Assembly (NCBI GenBank): GCA_003254885.1 | Contig: QANT01009265.1 | Coordinates: forward strand, 62,001-126,000 | Source of the DNA: Purshia tridentata | Taxonomy: Eukaryota > Streptophyta > Magnoliopsida > Rosales > Rosaceae | DNA length: 64,000 bases | Direction: 5' to 3' | Part shown: piece by piece, positions 12,248 to 25,200 of the stretch | Numbering within the stretch: the stretch's first letter is position 1 | How the letters are laid out: each line of letters begins with the position of its first letter | Notes under the pieces: model-generated | Database searches by the model: none | What the model was told of the DNA's origin: nothing | What the model saw: the letters and a program-made list of their open reading frames with translations, nothing else | Translations under genes and position numbers: made by a program

Positions 12248-14390
12248 AAATAAGCACTGAGCATTCTACTTTTGAAATTTAATTTTTGTAGTTGAAAAAT
12301 ATCTTTCATAGAATTAATGATTATAGATTACGATATGTGGCTGCAGGAGTCTTAATTTCTAGAAGTAGATCGATAATATTCCATAAATATATGGATATGG
12401 TGACTTATACATCATATACATGTGTACCTGCTCATGTACGTGCTTGATCAAACTCGGAGTTGAGATTATCACATGATGATGGTTGGGTGGGTAGGCATAG
12501 TCGATATGAATATGATCGATCATCAATTCATCATCATAAGATTTAAAGTGGGCGAGCATGCATATATATATTCAATTCTGATTGACATGACCTAATCACA
12601 ATTCCATTCCACTAACTGATAATCGATCACTGCCAAATTAATAACTGGCATGCTACTCATGCAGCATGTGATTTTTTATTAATTCTATACCACAATAAAG
12701 CAGCTCCGGTCAAACTACTCACTCCATAAAGGTCGGTCATTATGGAATACATAACTATATTTTTAGATTAAGACATGCATTTTGAATATTGAATTTCGAT
12801 CATCTATTGTTTTTTTTTTTTTTTCATTATGAATCTTATATTATTATTTATATCTAAAATTATTTTAGGGAAAAAAATATTTTTAGTCCCTGTATTTTGG
12901 TCCATATGGTTTTAAAACTACATATTTGATTCATATGTTTTATGTTTTTCTGCAATATAAGGATAATTTTCACATTTTCAAATTTTGTTTAAAACCAAAT
13001 TGAAGATTATTACAAACATGATTTTTTGTCATTTTTTAATAAAACTAGCAAGTTTATTAATTCTAATTTGAGAAAATATTTCATCTTGATTATAAAATAT
13101 TCTTAAATTGTAAATAATATAAAACACAAAGACCAAAATTTTTTTTTTCCCATTATTTTAAACAGGCGATATAAAACAGGACCCACAAAGCATGTAGATA
13201 GGAATGGGAAGAAAAAGTTGAGGGAGGTAAATGGTCTTTTCATTAGAGATTAGAGAATCTAATACCTTATTAATTATAATATAATATATTGTTAGAATTA
13301 ATTAAGCTCAGGAGGTCTTGTTATGGAAGTTTCAATTGCCGCCTGGTCCTGTGGGGTCATGAGAATGTTGGGGATTAATAAGGATAATTATCTAATTGGG
13401 TGTGCCCTAAACACATGCATTTTATTTGCTAATTTATTTGAGAGAGAGAGAGAGAGACAGACCATAATTCCACAAGTTGCATGTTGGTGGACTCAAATCC
13501 ATGTAATGGACATAGATTAGGGGATTGATGTTAATGGAGCTTCTTCCCTCCACTTTAAGTCTTTAATTGTGAAAATATAATTTAGGTGATGATTAATTGA
13601 TTATAGTATTGTTTGGAAGGTGAAAAAAATATTATTTAATTTAGAGCATAATGGTAGTGAGGAGCTGGGTCATTCACTCATTCTATAACAAGCTGTCAAC
13701 AGGTCATATTTAGTATGTTCATCTCATTTAATTAATTTAATTTATACAAGCATGCATATAATTGATCATCAAGGGGATTTGTAAATCCATTTATCATGGT
13801 TTCATAATTACTTCATTTTTATTTTTTAATGTACGTCGTTTGGTCACACCTGGACTTGGTGCTGGTTTTGGAAATACATATACTGATATACATATTGGGT
13901 TAGGCCCAATATGATAGCGGATAGTGTTGTTCGGAATTTACCCGGCCCATTCTAGTATGTGATTGTGATTGCAACACATGGGTCCCATTTTCATGGCCAC
14001 CTGCACAAGTAGAATTGTAGCTTGACTTTCTCTCCAAATGGGCAAATATTTTTTATTTTATTTTTGGTTTTTCATAAATAGGCAAATAATTTGAGACCAT
14101 GTGATAATTGGTGATAGTGATAGTGATAGTGATAATGAGAACGGTACTATTCCACTGCAAGGTGTCTCACCACCCCCAAATCTCTAATCTTTTCCTAAAT
14201 TGATGGGCATCTAATTATCATTATAATCAGATTTAATTAACTAATATGCCGTGATTAATGTAAGTGGACACATATATATATATATATATATTGCATGGTT
14301 GTGAGAAGTAATCATGACCAAAGAGAGGTGTCAAATGACATATCAGGTGTGATTGATCTACTTATTATCTCTGTTTTGATAACGTGAATT

Positions 14391-14475
14391 GGAGTCAGTC
14401 TAGTTGGTTGAGATAAAATCTCCCTTCCTACATACTCAGGTTTGAACCCTTCCTCTTTTCCTGTGATAAAAAAAA
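14391..14475 (+). repeat. Possible tRNA-derived SINE fragment
   Basis: An A-box-like stretch (TAGTTGGTTG at 14401-14410) is followed about 30 bases later by a B-box-like GGTTTGAACCC at 14439-14449, and then by an A run near 14466-14474. This arrangement is typical of an internal Pol III promoter in tRNA-derived SINEs. No target duplication was identified, and the similarity could be chance. Confidence 0.3.
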
Positions 14476-16290
14476 TTCTCTCTTGATGACATGCAAGGTT
14501 GCACCTTTAGTCGAGTATATTGATTAATTTATAAGCTATGGATTCATGATTGTATAAGATCAAATAATATTATCTTTATAACTAAACTCCAATAAGTCTA
14601 AGAAAAGCCATTAATCAAGCCTTGCAATTAGTTGTGCCTCTAGTGTATATAGTGGTCCCTGTCGTGGCCACCAACCCCTAATTAAGTACTAAGTAGATGC
14701 AAAGCCATTAATCAACTTTTGCCTAATAACTTAATGACTTGGGCTAACCAGTGAGCTATATCTGGACTGCTAAAAGTGGGCTAGATTCAAAGCAAAATAA
14801 AATTGGGCCAAGACCCAAGATTATACTTAAGGTCTAAGGTTCTTTGACTTTGGGGAAGGGCTCACATGCGATATGACCAAAATGAGCCGTTCCTCTTCGA
14901 AAATATATATATAGGCAATTGAAATTAAAATCTTCACTGCAATAAGCGATTCACTGCAAGAGTATAAAGCATCACACATGTTTTGAATGCTTTTGCAGCA
15001 TATCAGAAATCTATGCAACCTGTATACATTAGGGCATCACATGTTTCATAATTCACTATTCTAATGTGATTTGAACAAACGATGAATTGGATCTTGAGGT
15101 GCAACCCACCCCAGAAAAAGGAACTGCTCTGTGTGTGTCTCGATCGTACATCAACTGGGGACCATAGTATAATATATATAAGTGATAATGCATGAATATT
15201 GTGGTCCAAGCTGAGGCAGTGATTGACAAGAAATGGTAACATATGTACGGGGCAAAGATATATGGTAACCAGTTGGCTAACACCATAATGCATATCTGTG
15301 TAGTGTGAAAAAAAAGTAGGAATAAAGGGGCCGGGGCCAAACAATATGAGACTTAGTCAAGGACATGGGAATAGACTGAATAGTAGACAATAGTACCATA
15401 TGTGTCAAAGCATGATAGGCCTATCTTGTTACATTGTCGATCAGTATAGTACTGGACCATATGCATGCATATAGGTTTTCACCTTTCACTTTCCAATAAT
15501 ACATTTTCAATCAAGGAATCGTCCCCCTCTCAACAAAATGACTGTCATCTATCATAAAGACAAACCCTCAAATACATATAATACGTATACATCTTTGCTT
15601 GGAAAAATATATGTTTATGGATATACTATATACGTACTCTATGTATACTTAAACCTAACCCTACATATTATAGGGTTTTAGGCCGGCTTCTAGAAAAATT
15701 AATGCAGGATTGGATTAGACAGAGCTTGAAGAACCTATATCCCAAAATTAGATGAATAGATGAGGTGGACTAGACTCCAACCATATATTAAAAACTTAAT
15801 TATAACATAACTTAAAATCAAGATAGTAGGGTACATATTATCGATTACACTATAATTCGATATATGAGTGTAATCTAAAAAGCGTGTTGTTTACACTCAT
15901 ATACTTTAATATTTTATCGTTGTTAAACATTCTCAAAAAGAGCAAAAGAAACTTATGGATCAGGAGTGAGAATATATAGCAGTATATATCACACATGTGC
16001 GTAGTATTATACTATTATATATAAATATATATATGTTAATGATTATTATGTGTATGTGAACATTTTTGGTAGAGTAGAATTAGAATTGGTGCCCTGATGA
16101 TTTGAACTGTTGTTGTTGGGTACACGTCACATACATGATGTGGTGTTGGAGCATAAATAAGCTGTGGCTTAATTTCTAGGCTTGTAGCTACCATTCACTA
16201 TCATCCATAATGCTGACAAGGGAGGAAAATATAGAACTAGTGGTCCTCACACATAATTCTCCTCCTTTTCCACCTTGTTAGCTAGCAAGC

Positions 16291-16297
16291 TATATAT
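16291..16297 (+). promoter_or_regulatory. Candidate TATA box of the SPL gene
   Basis: TATATAT about 97 bases upstream of the SPL start codon, a plausible spacing for a short leader. The region is rich in TA repeats, so the call is tentative. Confidence 0.3.
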
Positions 16298-16393
16298 CAA
16301 TATGTTTATAAGTCTACTTCTTGTTTGACTAGTACTCCTCTTTAATTCTCATCATCATCTATTGCCTAGCTTGCTTCTCTCTTTTTCTGCAAA

Positions 16394-17654
16394 ATGGAAT
16401 CAAAGGGAAAGAGGAGCTTGAACTACAAAATGGAGGCGGAGGAGGAGGCGGAGGAGGAGGAGGAGGAGGAAGAGGAGGAGGATGAAGACAGTAGCAGATC
16501 AGTCATGTATGGAGAGGATGACAGGAGATCAAAAAGGGTGATGATGATGAATAGTAGTAGTACTACTACTCCTAACAAGAAGGGATCTGGTGCAGGAGGG
16601 TCTACGCGGCCGAGTTGCCAAGTGGATATTTGCAATGCTGACTTGAGTGATGCAAAGCAATACTACCGCCGCCACAAGGTCTGTGGTTTTCATGCCAAGG
16701 CTCCGGCTGTGCTTTTGGGGGGACTCCAACAGCGCTTTTGCCAGCAATGTAGCAGGTTAATTAATTAAATAAACCCTAACTTAATTTTACATCATAAATT
16801 CTAGTACATATATGTCTGTTAATTTCTACTGCCATATATGGTTTTGTGGATTTTAATTAACTTCTTGCTGATCATGTTCTAGCTAGCTCTGTTAGTAGTG
16901 TTAGATATTGGTTTTCCCTAGTTTCTATATGATTTAAAATATACATATATATATATATATACATATATACAATGCTTAATTGAAAATGCATTTTAACCAT
17001 TGAGAAAGACCATCGATTTTATTTGTTCCCATATGAAATAATCTCTCACCATGACCATAATTTGAGGGAAAATTGTTGGGTTTTATTTATTTCTCTCTTT
17101 TATATAACTCAAATTTAGTGGCAAATTGAACTAGCTAGCATCAATTTTATCAAACCCTAAAGTCTTTTCTCAACTAAAGGTGTGCACGAGCTATGCCTGA
17201 CTATAACTAATGGCTGGATCGCCAAAAGATAGAGTTGATGTAAGCTAAAGGGCATGCAATTAATATGAAAACACTTCGAATAGCGTTGAGAAGGGAGGGG
17301 ATGACACACCCACAAGAAACCCACTTACAAGTTTCTTATCATATCTCATAGACATGTATTTTTTTAATTCCTAGCTGATTAATATATGCCTAGCTAAATA
17401 AAAAGAGAAAACAAGATGATGGAAGAGGATCAAGAGAAAAAGAATTAATAAGAAAATAAATGGTTTGTTGTTAATTATTGTATTCTCACTCATAATTAGT
17501 GGCGTTGAGATGATGCAGTATGTTAATTACATGCAGGTTCCATAGCCTGTCAGAGTTTGATGAAAATAAAAGGAGTTGTCGCAGTCGTTTGGCTGGACAC
17601 AACGAGCGCCGCCGGAAAAGCTCCTCTGAGTATCATGGAGATGTCTCCAATTGA
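16394..17654 (+). CDS. SPL3-like: SBP-box protein of the small SPL3/4/5 type
   Basis: Two exons, 16394-16755 and 17537-17654 (donor AG|GTTAAT, acceptor GCAG|G), give 159 residues. The SBP domain (about residues 75-150) has the zinc-ligand Cys and His residues, with CQVDIC at 75-80, the RRHKVC segment and the FCQQCSRFH segment. The intron splits the codon just after CQQCS, the conserved SBP intron position. A basic bipartite nuclear signal ([16 protein letters not shown]) overlaps the domain end; one Arg usual in that stretch is Ser here. Family knowledge: SPL proteins bind GTAC cores and promote vegetative phase change and flowering. The short length and near absence of sequence after the domain mark the SPL3/4/5 class, whose miR156 site is in the 3' UTR, as it is here. 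A Glu-rich tract (residues 14-31), encoded by GAG repeats, lies near the N-terminus. Confidence 0.95.
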
Positions 17655-17771
17655 AAAAAAACCGAAGAAATTAAAGAAGATTATTAATGACTGGAGGCAT
17701 AATTTTTAAAATAGGGAGGATTATTTAGTTAGTTATTTATCTTTCTCATAAATGCCTCAAGCATCCCTACC

Positions 17772-17791
17772 ATGCTCTCTCTCTTCTGTCA
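17772..17791 (+). promoter_or_regulatory. miR156/157 target site in SPL 3' UTR
   Basis: A 20-base match to the conserved SPL target of miR156, about 120 bases after the SPL stop codon. Compared with the perfect complement of the usual miR156 it differs at target position 7, a mismatch shared by essentially all SPL targets, and at the first base. The cleavage-centre positions pair. The SPL3/4/5 class is known to carry the site in the 3' UTR. This predicts silencing in juvenile shoots and release with age. Confidence 0.9.
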
Positions 17792-18384
17792 ATCCTCCTC
17801 AACCTTGCTTATATATGCACCAGTTTTCTCTCTCGATCTCTTAATTGTATGTAATTAAAATTTGAATCTGCATGTTATCAAACAATTGTGCATGCCCTAG
17901 CTAACAGCTAGTTAGCAACTTTCTCATCATTTTTTGCTTCATATATCTGGCTGTGAATCTGTGATTGATCATTGATCAAAGCCTACCCAGTGTTTGATCA
18001 GGACAATTGTTGATTCTTGTTCCCTTCAAAGTTCACATGCATTAATATATACATATATATATATATTTTAAATAAAATGATCTCATGACCATAGTGTCTT
18101 TAACAAGCTCTCAGCATGCATGTGAGAGGTTTGTGTTCGTGTAGGTACTCATCTAAGAAAAGACTCTTTCAGCATCTCATTTAGTTGTATTTCCCAACTC
18201 AATACAGACAAGGTAACATTCTCTTATCACGGTCCATCTAAACCACACTTTTTAATAAGAGTCAACTTTTTTTTTTTTGGCCGGTAGAGTCTTATCTAAT
18301 TAATGGTTTAAATTAACATTTTGATAATATAACATGTCAAAATGTTTGAGTTGAACAATGTAGCGTGCAATAGAATGTTAAATA

Positions 18385-18417
<33 letters not shown>

Positions 18418-19249
18418 TTTTTGCAGGATCCACATCTGGGCGTTAAATAGAATGTTTCTGTACATATTGGAGCTCCTTAGCCCTCTTTTACTTTATTAAT
18501 TCGTAAATGAGTTTTCAATTCATACAGAATTACAGATTTGCAGCCTGCCAGGCATCATATTAATTGAAGAGATGGACTCGGAATTAACAGTTCAGTAACC
18601 AGACGTACTCCATTGTAAGGGGATGAGATGAGCAAGCCAGAAGGGTGTTTCTATTTGCATTTGCAAGCTAATCCAATTTACCATTCAGTAATCCACGTCC
18701 AAAACCCTCTTTCTTTCCTTCTTTTTACTCAGGAAATAAAAATAATAATACCAAACACAGATAGACAAATAAAACAGAGAAAGAATACACAGTAATGGAT
18801 ATAAACAAAGCAGAGGAACAGCACGGTACCAGAAAATGAATTCAATGCTCTGAGCAGCAATCTCTTGGCTGCCTTGTTAGAGCTTGTATTTCAAAGATTG
18901 TAAATTTATAGAAATTACAAATAAATATTTCAAATCCGTCAGTACAGAATTTACTGACACAATTCACAAACAAGGAGCAGTTCCAATCAGAGAGTCTTGA
19001 TATGGGTTTTATGACTAAGCACACCAAACTAAAATAAAATATAAGAGCAAGAACAAAAAAAATTTCCTCTAACAAGACAAACTCACAATAATCACCACTA
19101 ATCTGCAATATTTCTTGTAGAAAAATGTTGGAGCACTCAATTCAAGAAACAAGGTTAGTAACACCCCTAGAGTTGGTCTAAGTGAAAAATGCGCTTTAGG
19201 AATTGCAAGAAAGCTTAGAAGCATTTGGTAATTGCAAAGAACAGTATCC
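17792..19249. other. SPL 3' UTR end and BAC1-like 3' flank
   Basis: Convergent intergenic DNA between SPL and the carrier gene. It contains a TA run near 18048-18066, a T run near 18268-18279 and a GA run at 18393-18417. No gene recognised. Minus-strand open frames near 18842-19257 lie in the downstream flank of the carrier gene and have no domain. Confidence 0.45.
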
Positions 19250-21447
19250 TTAGTCACGTTTGATGCCTAATAGTTTTATGGCTACCTCCCAGGTTACAAT
19301 TGCCGCTGCATTAGCAGGAAAAGCCCGAACTATGGTAGGACCCAAACCTGCATAGCATCCTTTCAATCCAGCCCTTTTGTAAATCTACAGAGGAAAGATA
19401 AAAATAAAAAATAAAGAATATTAAAGCTCATGGAGCATCTCTTAAATATTGGAGGGAGGGAGGGAGAGAGTCAAAGAGAGAGACATATTCTTACTGAGCT
19501 CAAGATTTGAAATGGATTTCTTGAGGAGCACTTATCTGGAGCGGTCTGAATTATGGTTTTTGCCACATCCAAGGGCAAAACAGCAGACCAAAACTGGAAG
19601 AAGGATACAAGGATAATCACAATGTAAAAAGTCTAGTGTGATAAGAATGGGAAAAATGTTATTAGAGAAGGTTGCCAAATTGTGAAGATGCATACAGCTA
19701 TACCACCAAGGCCACCACTAGCAATCCCAACTCCCACATCAATCAAGTTTCTGTGGTCAGATGAAGTCGATTTCAGCTGTAAATGCATGTGATAGCGGAC
19801 ATACTCATAAACGCTAAAAAATACTGCATTTCCAATAGATTCTCTCAACAATGTTGTAAAACCTCCACGAAGAATTCCTCTAACCTGAAAGGATTTCCAT
19901 TAGCTAAAAATATCTTCATAAATTATGTTTGCCAAAGCACAGTATTTTCTCACCCCATCCTTTTTTACAGTTTTAAGGGCACAGTCAAGAGGACTGCCAT
20001 ATCTACTGGACATCGGGACCAAAGAGTCCGTGCCTTGAACTTGCATCCTACACTGGAAAAGCTCAGTGTAATAAGCATATACTGCGAGAAACAATTGTGC
20101 AATCTAAAATCGCTCAAGTCCTTTTACCTTCACCAGCTCTGATGGGCATAGTATGAAACTGATGATTGCTCCACCATAAGCTGCAGATGGAATTATGACT
20201 TGGGGCTGTGGCTCAGCACTTTGCACACTTCCCTTCAAGTGTCAATAAGATTAAGAAGCATGCTACATTATAACCATATAACATATAATCATATCAATAA
20301 AATCACTAAAGTAACTAATTACCAATCATGCATCTAATGGAAGCCATTATACAGATCGCTGCCAAATAAAAATCAACAAAGTTTATCCACTTCTTTTTCA
20401 TTCAAACCTGCAGTGACTGTTTCATATGGGAATAAATCCCAAAAAGAAGTGAACTCTCAAAAGCCATCCCCACAAAAGATGATGTTGCCCCTCTGTAAAG
20501 TCCTTTAATCTGTCAAGGACCCAATATCAGTCAGCTCTCCTGGAAAAGATGATGTGAAAAAATCAAATTCCATAGCACTACATGTTAGAGATATCTAGCT
20601 AGAGAAAGTCGGGGATCATACGCCTTCAGTCCTTAGTATCCTTGCAGTACAATGAAAACCATTCCTATACTTAACCCCATGTGCTTCCGTGTTGTGTTTT
20701 TGCAGCTTCACCTAATTATATAAGTATTAAATACATGAGAATTTAAACTTAAAGAGACGAGCTCAATTGAAAGTAGTATTTTATTTTACACATAAGAAAT
20801 GCTTCAACCACCCTCAGTTCATAGAGAAAATCTTAATCAAAATGTTAGCGGTAAACAAATATCCTGATCTCATCAATTATAATATGGCAACAATAAAAAA
20901 AAAGCGATTGATAGATTGCAGCCTGGTCGTGGTAAATGATACAACATGTTAATTTAATAAGAAACAGATTAATAAATGTATATCTAGCCAAGGTAAATTA
21001 AGCTCATTTTTTTTGTAACATATTCTAACTTGTCTAAAATGCTTCTTTCCTTCTGTCAAATTTTTTTCCCCTGTGCAAACAAGTGACTGTAAGTTACTTA
21101 CTTGCTACTAAAATCATGTTAGTATCATTAAAATATCGGTCCTTGCCACTAAGATCAACCTATTCCAACGTTGTCCAATCAAAATCTAAAGTTACCCAGA
21201 TTCCAAAAACTAAATTTTGAAGTTGGTTGTTTACATTTGACTTCCAAGTCCTATCAAATACGCTTAAAATGAGACTGAAAACCATACCCGTGAAAGGAAA
21301 CTTCACTATCTTGTAAACCCATTAAAAGTTGAACAAATTCAAATAATATGATACCTTGACGGTGTCGAAGGGATGGCCGACGAGAACAGTGGCAACGCCG
21401 GCGAGCAAGCCTGCCACGTAGTCCTTGTAGCCGGAGCTATCCCCCAT
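19250..21447 (-). CDS. BAC1: Mitochondrial basic amino-acid carrier (BAC1-like)
   Basis: Eight minus-strand exons join in phase 0: 21355-21447, 20622-20711, 20408-20509, 20128-20232, 19954-20052, 19696-19884, 19495-19593 and 19250-19384. They give 303 residues. The protein has the three-repeat mitochondrial carrier fold, with P-x-D/E-x-x-K signatures at about 26-31 (PFDTVK), 125-130 (PSELVK) and 233-238 (PLDVAK), each at the end of an odd-numbered helix. The start (MGDSSGYKDYVAG) and end (LLGIKRD) match what I recall of Arabidopsis At2g33820, the mitochondrial arginine/ornithine carrier BAC1 (about 311 residues). Role by family: exchange of arginine and other basic amino acids across the inner mitochondrial membrane, feeding matrix arginase. 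The gene lies tail to tail with SPL and in tandem with DEG15. A 7-bp minisatellite sits about 100 bases upstream of the ATG. Confidence 0.93.
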
Positions 21448-22255
21448 CTCCCTCTCTCTCTATGCGAGCAGTGTTTGACTATATCTGGGCAAGTATGAAG
21501 TATCGAGTATCAAGGTGGATATACCTTGCACTCATTCTTCACAACAGCGAGTGGCGAGTGGCGAGTGGCGAGTGGCGAGTTAGGTAGACTCAGGACAGCC
21601 CCATCAAAAATTTAGGAGCGGTAATTAGTGCAAATGAGAAGGGACGTAAGCTCTTGCTTATTGGTGGCTATATATGATCTCTTCGGATTATATGAATCAT
21701 ATTACGTCGTACTGCTTCATAAGTAATTTAAATTGTTTTATTAACCGTATCAGGTTTAGATTACCTCGCGACAGTAGAAAAAAAAAATACAAATTTGTAC
21801 TAGAATTTTCATGTACAATTCCGATCCTTGTGTTTGATAACTTGACTTATTTATTACTCGCATGTATATCAAATTCGATAGAGTGTAGAATAAAGACAAA
21901 GATCTTTTGCTCGTTTGATCATCAAAAAGAGTAGAGAGAGTAAGAAAAAAGAAATAGTAAAAAAAAAATAACCAAAATTAAAAACATGATAAGAATGTAC
22001 GTAAGAAAATAGGTAGAGAAATTTAATCCATAGAATAAAAATAAAAAGAAATGAATTTTCATTTCTTTGGAACCTACGACAAATTAATGTCACATACAAC
22101 AGTACAAGACAACGAGGTTTGGTACAGGGGAGCATTATTTCACCTATGAAGTCAGTGAAGCAGAGTAAAACATCCTGAGAACTATGAAACCTGATCTCAG
22201 TTTTTATGGCAATGCTTTTCAATTTGGTACAACATAATTTCAGGATGCTCATAAG
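21448..22255. other. BAC1-like upstream region and DEG15 3' flank
   Basis: About 800 bases between two tandem minus-strand genes. A CT-rich leader lies just upstream of the carrier ATG, then a minisatellite at 21547-21580 built on GAGTGGC. Nothing else is recognisable. Confidence 0.5.
21547..21580. repeat. 7-bp minisatellite, about 5 units
   Basis: Almost five perfect head-to-tail copies of GCGAGTG. It lies 100-133 bases upstream of the carrier start codon, probably in its promoter or leader, and is probably length-polymorphic. Confidence 0.85.
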
Positions 22256-25200
22256 TCATAACTTGCTAGGAACAATATCATTAAAAGCTCTTCCTGCCTT
22301 GCCAAGTTGGGTTGGCTTTGTAAACACATCTTGTCTTTCGGCTAAAAATTTTGCAAAACGGGATCCTTTCCCTTCTTTCTTGTTGTCTTCTTGTAGCGAC
22401 TGTGGTGTGTAAGGCAAAGGGGGAGGCTTGGGAGACAAATGTGGCATCAATGCCCATACAGAAGAAAGTTGTTGGTTTGCTTGGTCAAGAACTTGAAGAA
22501 GTGAAGGATCCTGCATGTCTGTTCGAGGACAAAGCACAAAAGTAAGATCTCACTACTGCTTACTTTCAGCAGCTACATTTAAGAGAGAAAAAAAGTCCAG
22601 AAATGAAACCAAAAAAAAAAAGAATATCTTTCTATTTACCTTCTCCATTACTTCCATTTTTTTAAAACCGTGAAAAGCATATATTATTCACATAAGAATT
22701 AAAAGAAAACCGCATACCTTATAACACTAACAACAACAAATTAAAGCACATACAAATACAATGAATTGGAACTATCAAAAATTGTGAAATAAAGAGTTCA
22801 AAAGATCTATATCTAAATAACCTTTTGAGAACTTGAAGATGGGCAGCAGAGCCGCGCAAGGAATGCTGAAGTTCAGATGTGGTATAATTGTTCCTCCACC
22901 ATGCCTTGCATTGCTGTATGAAGAATATATCTCATTAAAAACGGAAGCTCTATCTGAAAAGAGTGAGTGACACAAATAAAATGAACACATAGAAGATCTG
23001 ATTTGATGATGATGCAAAAGATCAGTTTTAACAACAGTATAGCTACATAGAACGATACGATTTCTACCAAATTATTCTTATTTTAGAGTTTTATTTTATT
23101 TGAATCGCATAACATATAACATGGGAGTAGGAAGCACAAACTTCAGACCAAGGCAATATCAGAACTTATATCATAATAAAAATCTGTATTAATGTTGATT
23201 TAGTTAGCCCACTCGGCAGCTTCTTTGGTATGTTTCTTATAGAACATGGAAGTATACAAATCAAAAGCAAAATCAGCCCAGAAAATTTAGTTTCTTAAAC
23301 ATACCTTGTAACAAGTCCAATCATATGACCATCAGAATTGATGACAGCACCACCACTACCACCAGGATGGACAGCAGCTGTTGTTTCAAGCATCACAGGA
23401 AAATGTCCTTGAGTATCTCCTACTTGACTGGGTTCATATGGGACTGGAAGTTTTGCTTTCACAACTTTTGCTACCACACCAGAACAAATTGATGGGGAGG
23501 ACCCTGATGAATTGAACCCAAACAGGACATGAAATACATGAGGACATTTTACCGGAAAAAAGAGAAACAAAATAAGCCAATTATTGGAACACAAAGTTTT
23601 ACAAAACTAATTAAATAGAATGACATAGATAACCACAGCTGTAGAATTAGTCCTTCCCATTTGTGGCAGTAAGAATCAAAATCCATTATTTAGAACTATA
23701 TTGCCTTTGTTCTAATGCACGAATGTCAGAAGAAAATTGCAAGCTTAGGATTTGCAGAATTGGGCATATATCTAATCAAATATTGCAATGCAAGTAGATG
23801 TTAAGAATAGTCAAGGCCTATACCACATCTTGGTCCAAATAGTCCATGTCCAATAACATATGCCTTTGATCCTAAAGATGGCGATGAAAATTCCATGACA
23901 ATTGGGGAAAACTGATCTGCAATGTACTCGAGCTGCAACAAGGCAACATCCAAAGGTCCTTTACAAACATATACTACTTTAGCGTCACACCAAATCCAAG
24001 GGTTCATATGATCCAGGCGGACACGAATGTTTCTATGGCCTCTGTAAGATGAACTCAATTTATATCCTCCATGTTCATCAGCCACTGAAGGATCTGCATT
24101 TTTGTGGTTCCTTGGCAGCAAACCTTCACTATTTTTCTTGCCATCAACTTCACTATGCCGTGGAGATAAAGATCTGTCAGACGGGAAAGGAAGTGCCTCA
24201 GAAATGGATCCAAAGCTTCCATCACTTGCAGTTCTTTTACCAAATCTCCATGGTTCCAAAACGTGAGCATTTGTGAGTATCAGGCCTTGCCTGTTGAGAA
24301 AAACACCAGACGCCCATATTCCATCATCAATGGTTATGAGACAAACAGAAGCAATTGCCTTCTCAACTGGTGATGGGGTGGAGGAATCAGAATAAAGATG
24401 CTCCTGAATATGAGTTATGGGTCCATTTGAAACGTGGCTGTCTGCAAAAAATGCCTTCCCTACAGCATTTAAGTTTCCCTTGTCATTATAAATCCCTTTT
24501 TCTGCATAATGAGGCTCCTTCTGCAGCAAGTCACTGCAAGCAGTTGCAATGGCTTCCCAAGAAATCACCAGCTGTTACCCAAGACTAGAGTTTTGGATGA
24601 CATGTTAACTAAAAGAAATTTTAGACTGTTATACAAAAGGCAAATCTTTGCAAGTTACCTGAATTTCAGCACCACTAATCTTCTCCCTCAATGGTCTAAT
24701 TAAAATACCAATAAGTTGTGCATGCTCATTTAAAACTGGACCACCTTCCACTCCTGATAGATTTAGAATTAATAAGAAATCAAAGACCAATGGAATGATG
24801 GGAACAATAAATAATCTTACAGAAAATGCTCGCACCAGGAAGACACCGTATGTCTGCCATCAGCAATGAACTATAAGATGAAATAGGAGGATAGCAGTTG
24901 GCAATGGATCCCACAGATATACTGAAGTATAAGGCCAAAGAATTAGATCAAGCATCAATAGGATAAAACTATTATGCTTCAGACCATAACCAGAAAGAGA
25001 ATAGATAAATATCAATCAAGACGTATCATAAACTTAACATATATTTACAAAGAGAAGATTATCTACCTGTTGAAGAAGTGCAAAGGTGACAAGACACCAA
25101 AAGGAGAACCCACTGCCAGAAGAAAGTCCCCCCTTTTATTGGAGGGTGATATGGTTACATTTGGCACATCCTAAACAGAAACAAGTAACTATCATTCTCA

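Larger units (their letters stand above)
12253..16393. other. Intergenic region upstream of the SPL gene
   Basis: AT-rich spacer with a T run near 12810-12824, a GA run at about 13440-13457, a TA run at 14271-14291 and a possible SINE-like fragment near 14391-14475 (listed separately). No convincing coding sequence. A 113-codon open frame on the minus strand at 15003-15344 has no recognisable domain. The last 150 bases before 16394 form the likely SPL core promoter and leader. Confidence 0.45.

Noticed and set aside
13300-13322. AGCTCAGGAGG stretch recalling miR390
   Set aside because: Only about 13 bases match, and no hairpin partner arm was found nearby.
15003-15344. 113-codon minus-strand open frame
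   Set aside because: No domain, no homologue recognised, no plausible promoter.
16423-16747. Minus-strand open frames at SPL exon 1
   Set aside because: They are produced by the complement of the poly-Glu coding repeat and SBP codons.
19783-20142. 119-codon plus-strand open frame
   Set aside because: It is antisense to exons and introns of the BAC1-like gene, without domains.
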